DNA of 64,000 nucleotides from DASTFP01 sp963816855 (lineage in GTDB: Bacteria > Verrucomicrobiota > Verrucomicrobiia > Chthoniobacterales > Terrimicrobiaceae): assembly GCA_963816855.1 (NCBI GenBank), contig CAWFMA010000038.1, forward strand, positions 62,001-126,000. The letters run 5' to 3'. Both the position numbers and the translations under genes were made by a program. The notes under the pieces are model-generated. The model was not told where the DNA came from. It was given only the letters and a program-made list of their open reading frames with translations, and searched no databases. This document shows, piece after piece, positions 9,029 through 17,668 of this stretch; within the stretch, counting starts at the first letter, position 1, and each line of letters opens with the position of its first letter.

Positions 9029-9925
9029 TTAAGCAAAGACGGCGAAAAAACATGCTAAGAGCGCTTGAATTTCCGGAGTGTCCAGATTTTCCTGAGTGAT
9101 AAGCGCGGCGCCGCTATCGATAACCGTGGGCACCCTTTCTCCCTTCATTTTCGCGACCAGAGCCTTCACAGCTTCATGGCCCATCTTCTTGGGGTTTTGA
9201 ATGACGAGCGCTTGAATCTCATCTTTTCTCAAGCCTTCCATAAGTCCCGGCGACGTGTCGAAGCCGACGAGCTTCTTGCTGCCCGCCAGGTTATTCCGCT
9301 TGAGCGCAAGCAACATGCCGAGAGTGCTCGGTTCGGTTGAACAGAAAATTCCGTCTGCCTCCTTAAGCTTGTGCAGCATTTTCAGCGCGCTCCATCGAGC
9401 TTCTTTAGCGGTAGTGCCGGAGTAGCGATCGTCGAGAGTAACCTGAATGTCGGGAAATTTCTTGATTGCTTCGAGGAAGCCCGCCTCTCGCTGACCCGTG
9501 CTTGCCGAACCTTCTTTAAAGCGAAAGAGCACGACCTTGCCTTTGCCGTCTAAAAGCTTTCCCAATTGCTCGCCAGCCATTTCGCCAGCGCGGTAGTTGT
9601 TGGTCGATACCGTGCTGACAAAGTCCTTGACGGGCTCTCCCTTGAGCGCCGAGTCCATGATCACCACAGGGATTCCTTTCTGCATGGCAACGGCGACTGG
9701 ACGCTTGAGCGCTGTGTCATCAATCGGCGCTAGAACAATGCCGCCCACGTCCTCGGAAACGAATTGCTCAAGGATTTGGATCTGCTGCGCGGGGTCGTCT
9801 TCATTAAGAGAGCCCTTCCATACCATCTCCACGCCAGCTTCTTTCGCGCCTTCGCGCGCTCCCGTCTCGACCGTTTTCCAATACACCTGTGTCGTGCTCT
9901 TGGGAATCACAGCGATTGATTTCAT
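9029..9925 (-). pseudogene. Periplasmic sugar-binding protein (ribose/galactose ABC type), both ends apparently lost
   Basis: The 298 aa frame is a type I periplasmic binding fold: IAVIPKSTTQVYWKTVETGA at the N-terminus, VGGIVLAPIDDTAL, IPVVIMDSAL, FVSTVSTNNYRAGEMAG, and the late KKLVGFDTSPGLMEGL. Such lipoproteins capture a sugar for an ABC importer. Here the protein starts directly at the mature domain: no signal peptide or lipobox precedes it, and the sequence upstream of the ATG does not encode one in any frame I checked. The C-terminus changes abruptly after LDTPEIQALL to ACFFAVFA, unlike the family ending. No permease or ATPase genes are adjacent. It is most likely a truncated leftover. 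Confidence 0.65.
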
Positions 9926-10519
9926 GGGGTTAAGGGTTTATAGAGGAAAGGGTTTTAAGCTTCAGGACTGTCTATATTCTTGTTCGCCAAGCATTGTCTA
10001 TCTTTTTGATTGGACTTGGCGGCCCGCGAGATTAGGCAACCCAAGCAAAGTTCGCCTTTTCCGCCGCCGCGAGCCAAGCCCATGAAAGTCAAGGCGCCGA
10101 TGAACTAACCTTTGAGCAACTTCGCTCACCCGGACAACCTCTCTTTTTCTCAAGTAGAAAGGGAACCGATGAAAAAATGGGCTGCTATGAAAACGCAAGT
10201 CACCACCGATCAAATACGATAATGCGATTGGATGCGTTCTCCTATCGGTCGCTGTGATAAAGCCCGACAGACGAACAGCAATGAAATGGCTACGCGTGGC
10301 AATTCGCAGGCGTAACCGCAAAACACAACTTCCATGAAATACCATTGGACCGACGGCTCCGAATTCCGCATGTCTAAGTTCCTGCAACCTAAACTGCACT
10401 TAGCCTGCGCGCTCAGAGGAGCCCATATCGGGTTTTATATCGTGGGAATGTTCCAAACTATATTTTCCTTCTGTTTAGAGAAAGTCGGTCGACTGCCAGA
10501 AACAGGCACCGTTGATGGA
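9926..10519. other. Gene-free stretch
   Basis: Frames on both strands lack recognisable motifs. I see no gene here. Confidence 0.35.
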
Positions 10520-10790
10520 ACGGAAGGTGAGAGCGAGATCAAGCGTCATTTGGAACGTCCGGCACCCGGCGACGAGGTGCAGCGTCTTAGCGACGCTCGC
10601 GGCAACAATCCCAGTTGTGGCTGGTCCCCCGTCGGTATTGAAGACGCTGTTCAGAACGCCCTTTCCAAGGCCTTAAAAGGTCTGCGAAATCTTCGCTGAT
10701 TCGAGGTCCTAGAGACCCGTGGGCATGCGAGGGCAGCAGGATTGATCATTGGCAGGTGACGATTGAGGTAGGCTTTACGCTCGATGAGTA
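10520..10790 (+). pseudogene. Possible ECF sigma-factor relic (region 2)
   Basis: The plus strand reads GDEVQRLSDARG and then IEDAVQNALSKALKGLRNL, which resembles the end of sigma-70 region 2 (the 'EDAVQ..L.KA...L..FR' helix). After the stop at about 10699 a second frame gives HWQVTIEVGFTLDE, which could be a decayed form of the following 'TWL..IA.N' helix. No intact region 4 or start is visible. Degenerate and short, so the call is tentative. Confidence 0.25.
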
Positions 10791-10844
10791 AGGCTGTCAA
10801 AAGCGCCAATTTTTGCGCGCACAACGCTCGGGGCGGGAGCCTTG

Positions 10845-11036
10845 TCAGATATCTCGGTTCATCTGCAAGACGGCTGCTTCCAATCGCTGAATGCGGGTCT
10901 CTAACTCGGCTATTCCTTTGGCGATACTGAGCAGTCCCACGTTCAGTTTATACGTCGCAGGATCATTCTGCCGATCGACGTATTGCTCAAGATTCTCTTC
11001 AAAGGCTCTTTCGGCATGAGATAATCGTGCGCTCAT
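10845..11036 (-). CDS. Small coiled-coil hypothetical protein
   Basis: A 63 aa protein starting at ATG 11036: MSARLSHAERAFEENLEQY, then a central LNVGLLSIAKGIAELETRI and LEAAVLQMNRDI. The heptad-like spacing of Leu and Ile after residue 30 suggests a short coiled coil. Its ATG overlaps the TGA of the truncated TPR gene upstream (ATGA), which suggests translational coupling in the ancestral arrangement. The residue pattern is clean enough to be real, but no function can be assigned. Confidence 0.5.
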   Translation of the reverse strand: MSARLSHAERAFEENLEQYVDRQNDPATYKLNVGLLSIAKGIAELETRIQRLEAAVLQMNRDI

Positions 11037-11215
11037 AGTTCATAAAAATCGTTAACGCAGCGGACCATGTAGACGTTGACGCAGGCGCCCAGGACCTCGT
11101 TGCGGATCTTGTCCTTTGGGTCGATCTCTTCCAAAACCACCGCCGCAGCATCGAACATTCCCAATTCGAGATAGCCGCTCGACGCAAGGACATGCCTTTG
11201 CCAATCGGTTTTCAA
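11033..11215 (-). pseudogene. Truncated TPR-like protein (decayed paralogue, copy 1)
   Basis: TTG at 11215 starts LKTDWQRHVLASSGYLELGMF and continues AAAVVLEEIDPKDK and NEVLGACVNVYMV. It then leaves the family pattern (RCVNDFYEL) and stops after 60 aa. A second copy at 15886-16294 shares this N-terminus and continues with further TPR helices, so about 80-100 residues have been deleted here. The DNA around the start (11150-11225) is nearly identical to 16205-16305, including bases upstream of the start codon. An intact, more diverged relative lies at 60440-60913. Such TPR proteins usually act as protein-binding scaffolds. Confidence 0.65.
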
Positions 11216-11617
11216 GGGATTCGGAGCCTATTGAAAAAAAGGAGTCATTGCCCTGTAAGCAGAACCGTCAGCATACTTGGGGAAGACAGGCGCGCGCATG
11301 CGGCAATTCGCTCGCACCCCAGTCTGGGACGTATTCCAAAAGGAGCTTACACCAAGAAACCTTGATGCGAACAATTGACCAATTTTCCGGGAGGAGTCAG
11401 TTACGGCTTACCGGTCTTGAGCAGTGTCTCGTGGAAGAGAAGCGTGAACGCATGACCCTGCGCTCTTGGTGGTATGGTCTCTGGCATTCGGACAATTAGT
11501 TTCCCGGTTTGCCAAAAACCCCATTATCTGCTCTCCAACACCCAAGATCTAAGGCCGCCGTCATAATCATCTACAATCTTCGTAGTTGATTACTTGGTCC
11601 CCACCCAAGCTTGGAAC
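11216..11617. other. Gene-free stretch
   Basis: A short frame of 44 codons near 11365-11499 is open but shows no recognisable feature. Nothing else is seen. Confidence 0.35.
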
Positions 11618-12382
11618 TCAGCGGATCGCGAAACCGCCATCGACGACGATGGTCGCACCGGTGACGAAATCGGAAGCTCGGGATGCCAAAAAAACCGCGG
11701 TTCCGGCTAACTCGTCCGGATTACCCCAACGACCGGCCGGTGTCCGGGCAATGACTTCTTGGTAGAGGGGCATTGTTTTTACCGGCTCCGACATGTCGGT
11801 TTCAATAAATCCGGGGGCGATGGCATTCACCTGGATATTGAACGGCGCCAACTCTATCGCCATCGATTTGGTCAGCTGGACCAAAGCCCCCTTCGAGGCG
11901 CTGTAAGCGGGAACGAATCCGGCGCCAAAGATGGCATACATGCTGGCGATGTTGATGATTTTCCCTTGGCGCTGCTTCACCATCGATTGAGCCACAAGCT
12001 TCGAAAGCAAGAAGCAGGCATTGAGGTTCGTCTCGATCACCTGATCCCACTCCTCGGGTGTCTGTTCGAGGATACCCCCGAAGTTAACTATACCGGCGTT
12101 GTTGATTAAAATGTTGACGGGCCCCAGCGTCTCTTCCACCTTTTCCAGGGCAGACTGCAGTTGCCCACGCGCGGTGACATCAACTCTCATCGCGAAGGTA
12201 GGAACGCCAAGGGCATGGAGCTCGCCCATTACGCGTTGGTTTTTCTCTTCGTTCCGCGCCAGAACTGCGACCGCAGCTCCGGCTTGAGCTAGACCTAGGG
12301 CGATACTTCGGCCAATGCCGCCGTTGCCGCCGGTCACGGCCGCAACGCCCCCGCTTAGGTCAAACAGTTTCGTTGATGACAT
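11618..12382 (-). CDS. Short-chain dehydrogenase/reductase (SDR), gluconate-5-dehydrogenase-like
   Basis: The protein has 254 aa, the standard length for a classical SDR. The cofactor motif TGGNGGIG is near residue 18, NNAG near 93, the catalytic Ser in NIASMYAIFG, and the YSASK active-site Tyr/Lys pair near 160, followed by NAIAPGFIETDM and the terminal VDGGF. It reduces or oxidises a hydroxyl or keto group with NAD(P)H. The overall pattern resembles gluconate 5-dehydrogenase and 2-deoxygluconate dehydrogenases, which would suit sugar-acid metabolism, but substrate is not determined. A strong Shine-Dalgarno (GGAGGG, 8 nt before ATG 12382) supports the start. It is intact in a decayed neighbourhood. 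Confidence 0.9.
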   Translation of the reverse strand: MSSTKLFDLSGGVAAVTGGNGGIGRSIALGLAQAGAAVAVLARNEEKNQRVMGELHALGVPTFAMRVDVTARGQLQSALEKVEETLGPVNILINNAGIVNFGGILEQTPEEWDQVIETNLNACFLLSKLVAQSMVKQRQGKIINIASMYAIFGAGFVPAYSASKGALVQLTKSMAIELAPFNIQVNAIAPGFIETDMSEPVKTMPLYQEVIARTPAGRWGNPDELAGTAVFLASRASDFVTGATIVVDGGFAIR

Positions 12383-12787
12383 TGCTTTCCCTCCGGTGTA
12401 ATTCTCTGTATTTTAAAGTCTTGGGTTAACCGATTTGACGACAAGCACGTCAGATGACTGGCCGTGGTTTCAGGCACACCAAGCTGCATTTAACAAACTT
12501 GCATCAGTTACGGAACCCAAAAAAGCAAACGAGGTCACGCTGGCTGTGTTTTGAGGCTCGTTCCGACAAGCAAGGCTCCCCAATGACAGGATGCTAATGA
12601 TCTTATTCTCTGGGCAGATTTAGATCGTTCATAGCGACGTGCTGCCATCCTTGTTCGCCGGTCGTTGCAAGAGATCGGAGGCGATCGTCATCTTCAAGGG
12701 AATGCTGTGCTGGTTTTTTAGTCTTCGCTTCTGCGTTTCGATATTCATTGAAGAGAATGCCGCCTCCGAGTCAAAGCTCGATAAGCT
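12383..12787. other. Gene-free stretch upstream of the SDR gene
   Basis: No convincing frame is seen. It should contain the promoter for the leftward SDR gene, but I could not identify a clear -35/-10 pair. Confidence 0.35.
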
Positions 12788-12853
12788 GAAGTTTCGCGGA
12801 CTACCTCCGCAGGCTTTTTATCATCCCGCATGGCGACGAACGTGCTATCACGA
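12788..12853 (-). pseudogene. ATP-dependent DNA ligase C-terminal relic (copy A)
   Basis: On the minus strand this short stretch reads STFVAMRDDKKPAEVVRET, which matches the very C-terminus of bacterial ATP-dependent DNA ligases of the LigD type (consensus '..F.GLR.DK.P.EVV.E'). Two further versions lie at 17040-17072 and 17669-17787. No other ligase sequence is present, and there is no stop directly after the motif. It abuts a lipase-like relic on the opposite strand. Confidence 0.55.
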
Positions 12854-13046
12854 TATAGTCGCGAAATTCATAGATTCTTTGAACACGATGCTCAGGGGAC
12901 TGGCAACTCCCCCCGACGTATGGCATGTCGATCTGACTGGGACGCTGCCAAACCAAAATGATTGGGCCAACGAGCTTCATCCCACGAATACCGGTTTCAG
13001 CGCGCTGGCAGACAAAATAGACGCTGCCCTCCAAGCCAACATCTGA
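12852..13046 (+). pseudogene. SGNH/GDSL-type hydrolase relic (C-terminal part)
   Basis: The plus-strand frame encodes DIVAKFIDSLNTML, VDLTGTLPNQNDWANELHPT and GFSALADKIDAAL before its stop at 13046. The 'DW.(N/D)E.HPT..G' block is the catalytic Asp-x-x-His region at the C-terminus of SGNH/GDSL esterases. The upstream part of the frame (from 12639) does not resemble the family and overlaps a DNA-ligase relic, so the catalytic Ser domain is missing. Tentative. Confidence 0.45.
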
Positions 13047-13412
13047 CCGGCGGAAGAAGAAGACAATCATTTACTCCGCAACTGGCGGATCCAGGGAGTC
13101 CAAGCTGATGATTAGGTCATTCGCGACCTGCGAAAACTCTGGTCATGCCCCGTGGCGCGAACTTCGCAGGTGCCGCGTTTAAATATCTTCGCGTAAGGGC
13201 ACGGAATTTCATCAGCGCAAATTGGCGACTGATTGAACATCTTGTGAAAGCACTGCTGCGAGCGCCGGACCCGTTTCGGGCGAGGAAGTAGAGGCCCTTC
13301 TTCGGGCAAGAGAGAGCGCGCAAAGGGGGGAGTGGCGCGCGCGGCCAAATAGCCTGAAACTTGTGGCTCACGAAAGCCATTTTTGAGCCACAACCCTGCT
13401 AGCGATCAACCC
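13047..13412. other. Gene-free stretch with a TTGTGGCTCA stem-loop
   Basis: No gene is supported. An inverted repeat lies at 13361-13393: TTGTGGCTCA, 13 nt loop, TGAGCCACAA. The right arm recurs at 13414-13423 within the start of the next gene. There is no T-tract, so it is not a typical terminator. Confidence 0.45.
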
Positions 13413-13740
13413 GTGAGCCACAAGTTGGAAACTCTCAGGAAGATTATCTCGGGCGGTCAAACTGGCGTTGGCCGGGCGGCTCTCGACTTTGAGATCGAAC
13501 ACGATATTCCGCACGGCGGTTGGTGCCCCAAGGACCGCAAGGCTGAGGACGGACCGCTTGCCGCAAAATACCTTTTAACCGAAACGCCGAGTTCCAACTA
13601 CCTCCAGCGAAACCGAATGGAACGTTCGCGATTCGGACGGCAGCGTTATCTTCTCGATCGCGCCGGAACTGACCGGTGGCTCAAAGAAAACTATCGATTT
13701 CGCGATCAAACATAGCAAACCGTGGCTGCATCTCCCATAA
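13413..13740 (+). pseudogene. Molybdenum-carrier-like (LOG/YpsA-type Rossmann) protein, frameshifted
   Basis: GTG at 13413 starts VSHKLETLRKIISGGQTGVG, then ALDFEIEHDIPHGGWCPKDR and AEDGPLAAKYLL; the GGQTGVxRAAL...HGGWCPxxRxAEDG signature is that of the putative molybdenum carrier family. After SSNYLQRN an indel near 13612 moves the frame to TEWNVRDSDGSVIFS and APELTGGSKKTIDFA, ending at a premature TAA (13738-13740) right after HSKPWLHLP, where relatives continue for about 40 residues. The longer frame would use a TTG at 13383. Family members may bind molybdenum cofactor. Non-functional as it stands. Confidence 0.75.
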
Positions 13741-13912
13741 AGCGCGTGTTGGAAACGACGTTTTTCCCCTAAATTAATTAAAAGCAAAAACCCGGAGTGC
13801 ACAGGGGCGCTCTACGCAGCGCGGCTTGTTCCTCTGGACTTGCAGCCTCTCAAGCGCGGGAGAAGATTTCAACAATGGATTCTTTCGGCTCACCCTGGCT
13901 ATCGCGGTGGAA

Positions 13913-15849
13913 TCAGTCAGCTTTTGACGAGTCCCGCGCCGCCAACTCGTCAGAATCAATCACTTTGAACTCTGGGTCGCCGGGAAGCTGATACAAAACG
14001 CGCCTACGAAAATCCAGGGCCCACGCTCTCAAAACACCGCTTCGCAACTCTCCGAAGCTGCCAAGCGGAAGGTCAATTTCCCATTGTCCCCGCTTTTGAG
14101 GCGCCGGCACCGCGAGGAATTCCAAATCCATGCGCGTGTTCCTAGCGAGATATTTTGGGGGGCTGAGCGGAGTGCCTGCCGCAAGGGCAACCCATTCGCC
14201 GGCGGCATTCTGAGTGCCGAGGATTACGGCGTCAGCAGGACGCCCCTCATGCAAGAGAGCGGAACCGGAAGCCCTCCATCCCTTCAAGCCTCGAATAGTC
14301 AGCTCCTCGAATTGCCCCCTTTTCAAACGCTTTGAGTCTCCCTCCTTGCCCAGAGCAGAAACCCGCAAATCTTCGGCGCGCGGCTCCATCATCCCCATTC
14401 GTTCGAGGCCTTTTGCCATTTGCAAGACAAGTATGTCACTGCCCCCAAGCATACCCGCTTCCCCCGTCTGGATTTTTCCCAGAAAATGCAGCTTGGCAAG
14501 GGCGTGCCAGCGCGTCGTATTCCACTGTTCCATCAAGTGCTGACCGTAGGTCCAGTTGACTCCCTGGACAGCCAGATACAGGCCGACCACAAGGCCCTGT
14601 GTCAAAAAAATCGCTTTGCTCCAGTTAGCAGAACCCGATCGAAAGAAGGACGAATCTTCTGGCAGACCAGAAAGTCCTGACGAGAGAAGGACGATGAGTG
14701 ACACGATGCAAAACGTGCCAAATGTCGCGTAGCGTGGAGTCAGCGGCTGGACGTCGCCTCGCCAGACGCGACCTACGCAGACGAAGGCTGCCGTAAGAAA
14801 GGTGAACAACAGAAGGCACACCCAAGGCAGCGCGCGGTGCCGGAACAGACCGCGCCACCAAGCCGCTGCGACTCCTATCAAGGCCAGAACGAGCACCATC
14901 GCGCCGCAGATGCGACTGAAGACGAGATTGTCTGACACAGGGAAGCCGCGCGCGACGGAATTACCAAACATACTCAGAATGAAACGCCCCATGTGAGCGA
15001 GGGTGTAACCAGGACGTTCCTCGAACTGATGCAAGGTGCTCATCATCGGCAGAACGCCCTCGTGACCGTAAGCATAGTCGGACGCCGCCGAGTTGTGTTC
15101 GAGTCCCCGGAAATAAAGTGTCACCGCCAGCGCCCCAAGAACAACCCACGCCATGGCAAAATTCCTGCGAACACCCTTTCGTAAGATGTCTGGGGCAAAC
15201 AAGATCACCGGCAGGGCGGCAAGCCAGATCAAGTTGCCTTGCACGAAACTGAAGTTGCCAGCCAGCGCGAAGACGGCTGCCAGCACGAATTTCGGGAAGG
15301 CAGGAATTCGAGCATAAAGCGTGCAAAAGCAAAGCGCGAGGGAAAGTATAGGGAAGGAAGTAGGCAAATTGCATCGGCCAAAGCCAGTTGTGGAACTGGA
15401 TCGGGGAGAACAGGGCGATGTTCGCCAGCGCCCAGGTGCATAGGACGCTGGATTTGTATCCGTTGAGACGCACCATCAGCCAAAGCAGACAGGCCGAAAG
15501 GATCGCCACAACCGCAAAAGTGATGAAGCATTGAACGCGATAATCGCCGTGGGTGGCAAACATTGAGGCGATGATGATCAGTCCGCGGGAGAAGGAGCCT
15601 GTGTTCGTCGTGTGGTGCCCAAAGCTCCTTAAAGGTCAGCGTGCCATTCATGGCTCTTTCCAGCAGCGGAACAAACTGCCAGTCGTCCATGAACGGGACG
15701 TTCACGGCGAATCGGTGAATGTCAGCGAGTAGTGCCATCGCCGGCAGAAGGCCCACTAGAACTAACATCGCCTTGCCGATTTCGGGGCGAAAAATGAGCG
15801 CGGAGATCCGGTGCAGGAGGGGATGTTGCGCTCCAAAAGAGGCATTCAT
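13913..15849 (-). pseudogene. Large polytopic membrane protein, two frameshifts
   Basis: Three overlapping frames join into one protein of about 640 aa starting at ATG 15849 (MNASFGAQHPLLHRI). Frame 1 gives one membrane segment and VPFMDDWQFVPLLERAMNG. After an indel near 15570 frame 2 gives LIIIASMFATHGDYR and hydrophobic segments. After a second indel near 15360 frame 3 gives ILSLALCFCTLYARI and at least six more membrane segments, then a soluble C-terminal domain of about 180 aa with no known motif. The layout (N-terminal membrane helix, 'DDW' loop with acidic residues, many helices, soluble tail) resembles GT-C-type glycosyltransferases or flippase-like proteins, but no family is certain. 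A TPR relic lies just upstream. Confidence 0.7.
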
Positions 15850-15885
15850 TAATTTCTTATCGGTTCCTTACACTCTCGCCGCACC

Positions 15886-16294
15886 TTACGCGGTGAAAGA
15901 TAAAGATCGTTTGGCTTGACGCTGAAAACACGCGAGAGAAAACAGCATGTCGTAGGATAACGACACCTCGTGCGACTCGATTTTGCAATGTATCGCTTGC
16001 GCCCGAAGCAGAATGGCTTCGGCCTTCTCAATGCTTTCGCTGCGTTAAGCGCATAGGCGAGACTGATCCACCACCCTGGGGTTTTAGGATCAACCTTTAC
16101 CAAATGGCTGGCAACCGCCACGACCATGTCCCATTTCCTGGCTGCCACGTAGAGGTTGACGCGTGCGCCCAGCACCTCGTTCGGGTCTTGTCCTCTGGCG
16201 CAATCTCTTCGAGCACCAGCGCCGCCGCATCGAACATTCCCATTTCAAGATAGCCACTTGAGGCAAGGACATGCGTTCGCCAATCGGCTTTCAA
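15886..16294 (-). pseudogene. TPR-like protein, frameshifted (decayed paralogue, copy 2)
   Basis: TTG at 16294 begins LKADWRTHVLASSGYLEMGM, followed by AAALVLEEIAPEDK. An indel near 16180 leads to EVLGARVNLYVAARKWDMV, VAVASHLVKVDPK and WWISLAYALNAAKA. A second indel near 16030 leads to EKAEAILLRAQAIH and LFSLACFQRQ, ending at TAA 15886-15888. The helix pairs follow the TPR pattern (W-L-G-Y-A-F-A-P spacing). It is the longer sister of the truncated copy at 11033-11215, with which it also shares DNA upstream of the start. Confidence 0.7.
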
Positions 16295-16406
16295 GGGATT
16301 GGAGCCTCTTGAAGCAGTAAAAAGAGCGCCTTTGCAGCCACCCATGTGACCAGCAGGAAGGCGCCGGCCGTGACGGAGAGCATCAAGAGAGCCGAAATTG
16401 TGAGCA

Positions 16407-16931
16407 TCAGGCTGTCGGCGCAGCGGGCGTTTTTGTTCCATCGACTCGCGACTGGTGATCCTCTGGCGGATCATCGAAGAGGTTCTGCTGCATCTCAGCC
16501 GGGGACGGCAGGAACCGTTCGGTCGTTTCGTGGATGAAAGCCAAAAGCGGATCCCATTGCGGTTGGTCGATACTGCGGTAGAAAAAGTCGATCCAGCCTT
16601 CGTGACCGTTGTAAATCCGGATCAGTCCGGAACCACGATCGGGAGTGCCAACGCTTGATCTCAGCGGAAGCGAGATTGCCTTGAGGGTCTTCTCAAGCTC
16701 CTCTAATTCCTCGAGGGGGAATTCGCATTCTCGAAATTCACCGTGGAAGTCCTGAGCGGCTAGGTAACCGCATCTATCGCCAGCATCCCCCCTGCGCGCC
16801 AGGCCGAAGTAGGTGCCGTGGCTGAAGTCGCTCGGGGGCGTATACCATTCCAGAACTGGGTCGAACCAAGAATGCCGCGCCAAGGCCAGTTTCAAACCTA
16901 GGTCAACCGGGTGCCAAGGGAAGGGATTCAT
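16407..16931 (-). CDS. Hypothetical protein, 174 aa
   Basis: The frame starts at ATG 16931 (MNPFPWHPVDLGLKLALARH). It is soluble, acidic in the middle (EFPLEELEELEKTL, probably helical), and ends with a Pro/Ala-rich tail. Phrases such as GLIRIYNGHEGWIDFFYRSI and WDPLLAFIHETTERF look like genuine folded protein. There is no signal peptide and no motif that I recognise, and the Shine-Dalgarno is weak. Its upstream region lies in one copy of a 60 bp direct repeat. Confidence 0.5.
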   Translation of the reverse strand: MNPFPWHPVDLGLKLALARHSWFDPVLEWYTPPSDFSHGTYFGLARRGDAGDRCGYLAAQDFHGEFRECEFPLEELEELEKTLKAISLPLRSSVGTPDRGSGLIRIYNGHEGWIDFFYRSIDQPQWDPLLAFIHETTERFLPSPAEMQQNLFDDPPEDHQSRVDGTKTPAAPTA

Positions 16932-16943
16932 CGCTTCAATAAT

Positions 16944-17005
16944 ATAGCGCGATGCGCTATTTTATCCAAGGGCGGTTCGGCTAATAGGGCCGACACACTG
17001 ATCTC
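16944..17005. repeat. Direct repeat, left copy (about 60 bp, partner at 17584-17645)
   Basis: The block TATAGCGC-x-TGC-x-CTATT, then TATCCAAGGGCGGTTCG and a GGCCGACACACT-like segment recurs with few differences at 17584-17645. In both places it lies immediately left of a DNA-ligase C-terminal relic, so the duplicated unit is about 130-150 bp and includes both parts. The two copies flank the repeat-rich lipoprotein gene. Confidence 0.65.
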
Positions 17006-17039
17006 TACTCGCCCCTCGGCAGGGAGGCTTCTGGAATAC

Positions 17040-17072
17040 CTCCCCATGGCGACGCACGTGCAATGCCGCTCC
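17040..17072 (-). pseudogene. ATP-dependent DNA ligase C-terminal relic (copy B, most decayed)
   Basis: The minus strand reads RHCTCVAMG, a corrupted version of the RHCTFVAMRDDK in copy C (17669-17787). The DNA (CCCATGGCGACGCACGTGCA) is close to GCATGGCGACGAAGGTGCA in copy C. Its position relative to the 60 bp repeat is the same as in copy C, so both come from one duplication. Confidence 0.45.
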
Positions 17073-17145
17073 GAAACGATAAATTGTTGTGATACCGATT
17101 GACTTACTCTCGGCGGAACTCGGATCTGAGGATAATCCGTGTAGA

Positions 17146-17573
17146 ATGCGGATCATGCAAGTCATAGCAATGTGCACCATCACAATGCTGATGACAGGCT
17201 GCATGTTACCCCCTCCTCCCGGGTTTGGCGTGGCGGCTGAAGGGCAATCACGATATTACAGCGATGGCCCTTATTACAGCAATCGGCCTTACTACGGTAA
17301 TGGCCCTTATTACGGCAATCGGCCTTACTACAGCGCTTATTACGGAATCGGCCTTATTACAGCAATCGGCCTTATTACGGTAATCGGCCTTATTACAGTA
17401 ATCGGCCTTATTACAGTAATCGGCCTTATGACGGTAATTGGCCGCATAATGGCGATGGGCGATATTATGCCGAGAACCAGCGCGGCACATACTATCGCGA
17501 CGATGACCATCATGACGGGCATCACGACAAGGACAAAAAGCATCATCACCACAAGGATCATGACGATAATTAG
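17146..17573 (+). pseudogene. Tyr/Asn-repeat lipoprotein with His/Asp-rich tail, one frameshift
   Basis: ATG 17146 starts MRIMQVIAMCTITMLMTGC, a lipoprotein signal peptide with lipobox LMTGC. Then come short repeats of the form (S/G)N(R/G)PYY from about 17260. Near 17346 one base appears to be missing (TATTACGGAATCGGCC where the unit would be TATTACGGNAATCGGCC). The original frame then degenerates to an IGLIT repeat, whereas the +1 frame continues NRPYYSNRPYYGNRPYYSN, NRPYDGNWPHNGDGRYYAEN and ends in a tail rich in Asp/His/Lys (DDDHHDGHHDKDKKHHHH) at TAG 17573. The repeat unit is 18 bp. The export signal and tail suggest a surface or periplasmic metal-binding protein. Slippage in the repeat can cause reversible phase switching. 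No known family. Confidence 0.6.
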
Positions 17574-17583
17574 GGATTCCTTG

Positions 17584-17645
17584 CTATAGCGCGTTGCACT
17601 ATTCTATCCAAGGGCGGTTCGACATAGGCCGGCACACTCATCCCT
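17584..17645. repeat. Direct repeat, right copy (partner at 16944-17005)
   Basis: This copy begins TATAGCGCGTTGCACTATTC and continues with TATCCAAGGGCGGTTCG. It starts about 10 bp after the stop codon of the lipoprotein gene and ends just before the stop of the ligase relic (copy C). Confidence 0.65.
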
Positions 17646-17668
17646 TCCGGCGTCCCCCCAAGGTAGCC

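Noticed and set aside
17340..17561. Minus-strand and plus-strand frames made of IGLIT or VIRPI repeats
   Set aside because: They are frame artefacts of the 18 bp repeat in the lipoprotein gene.
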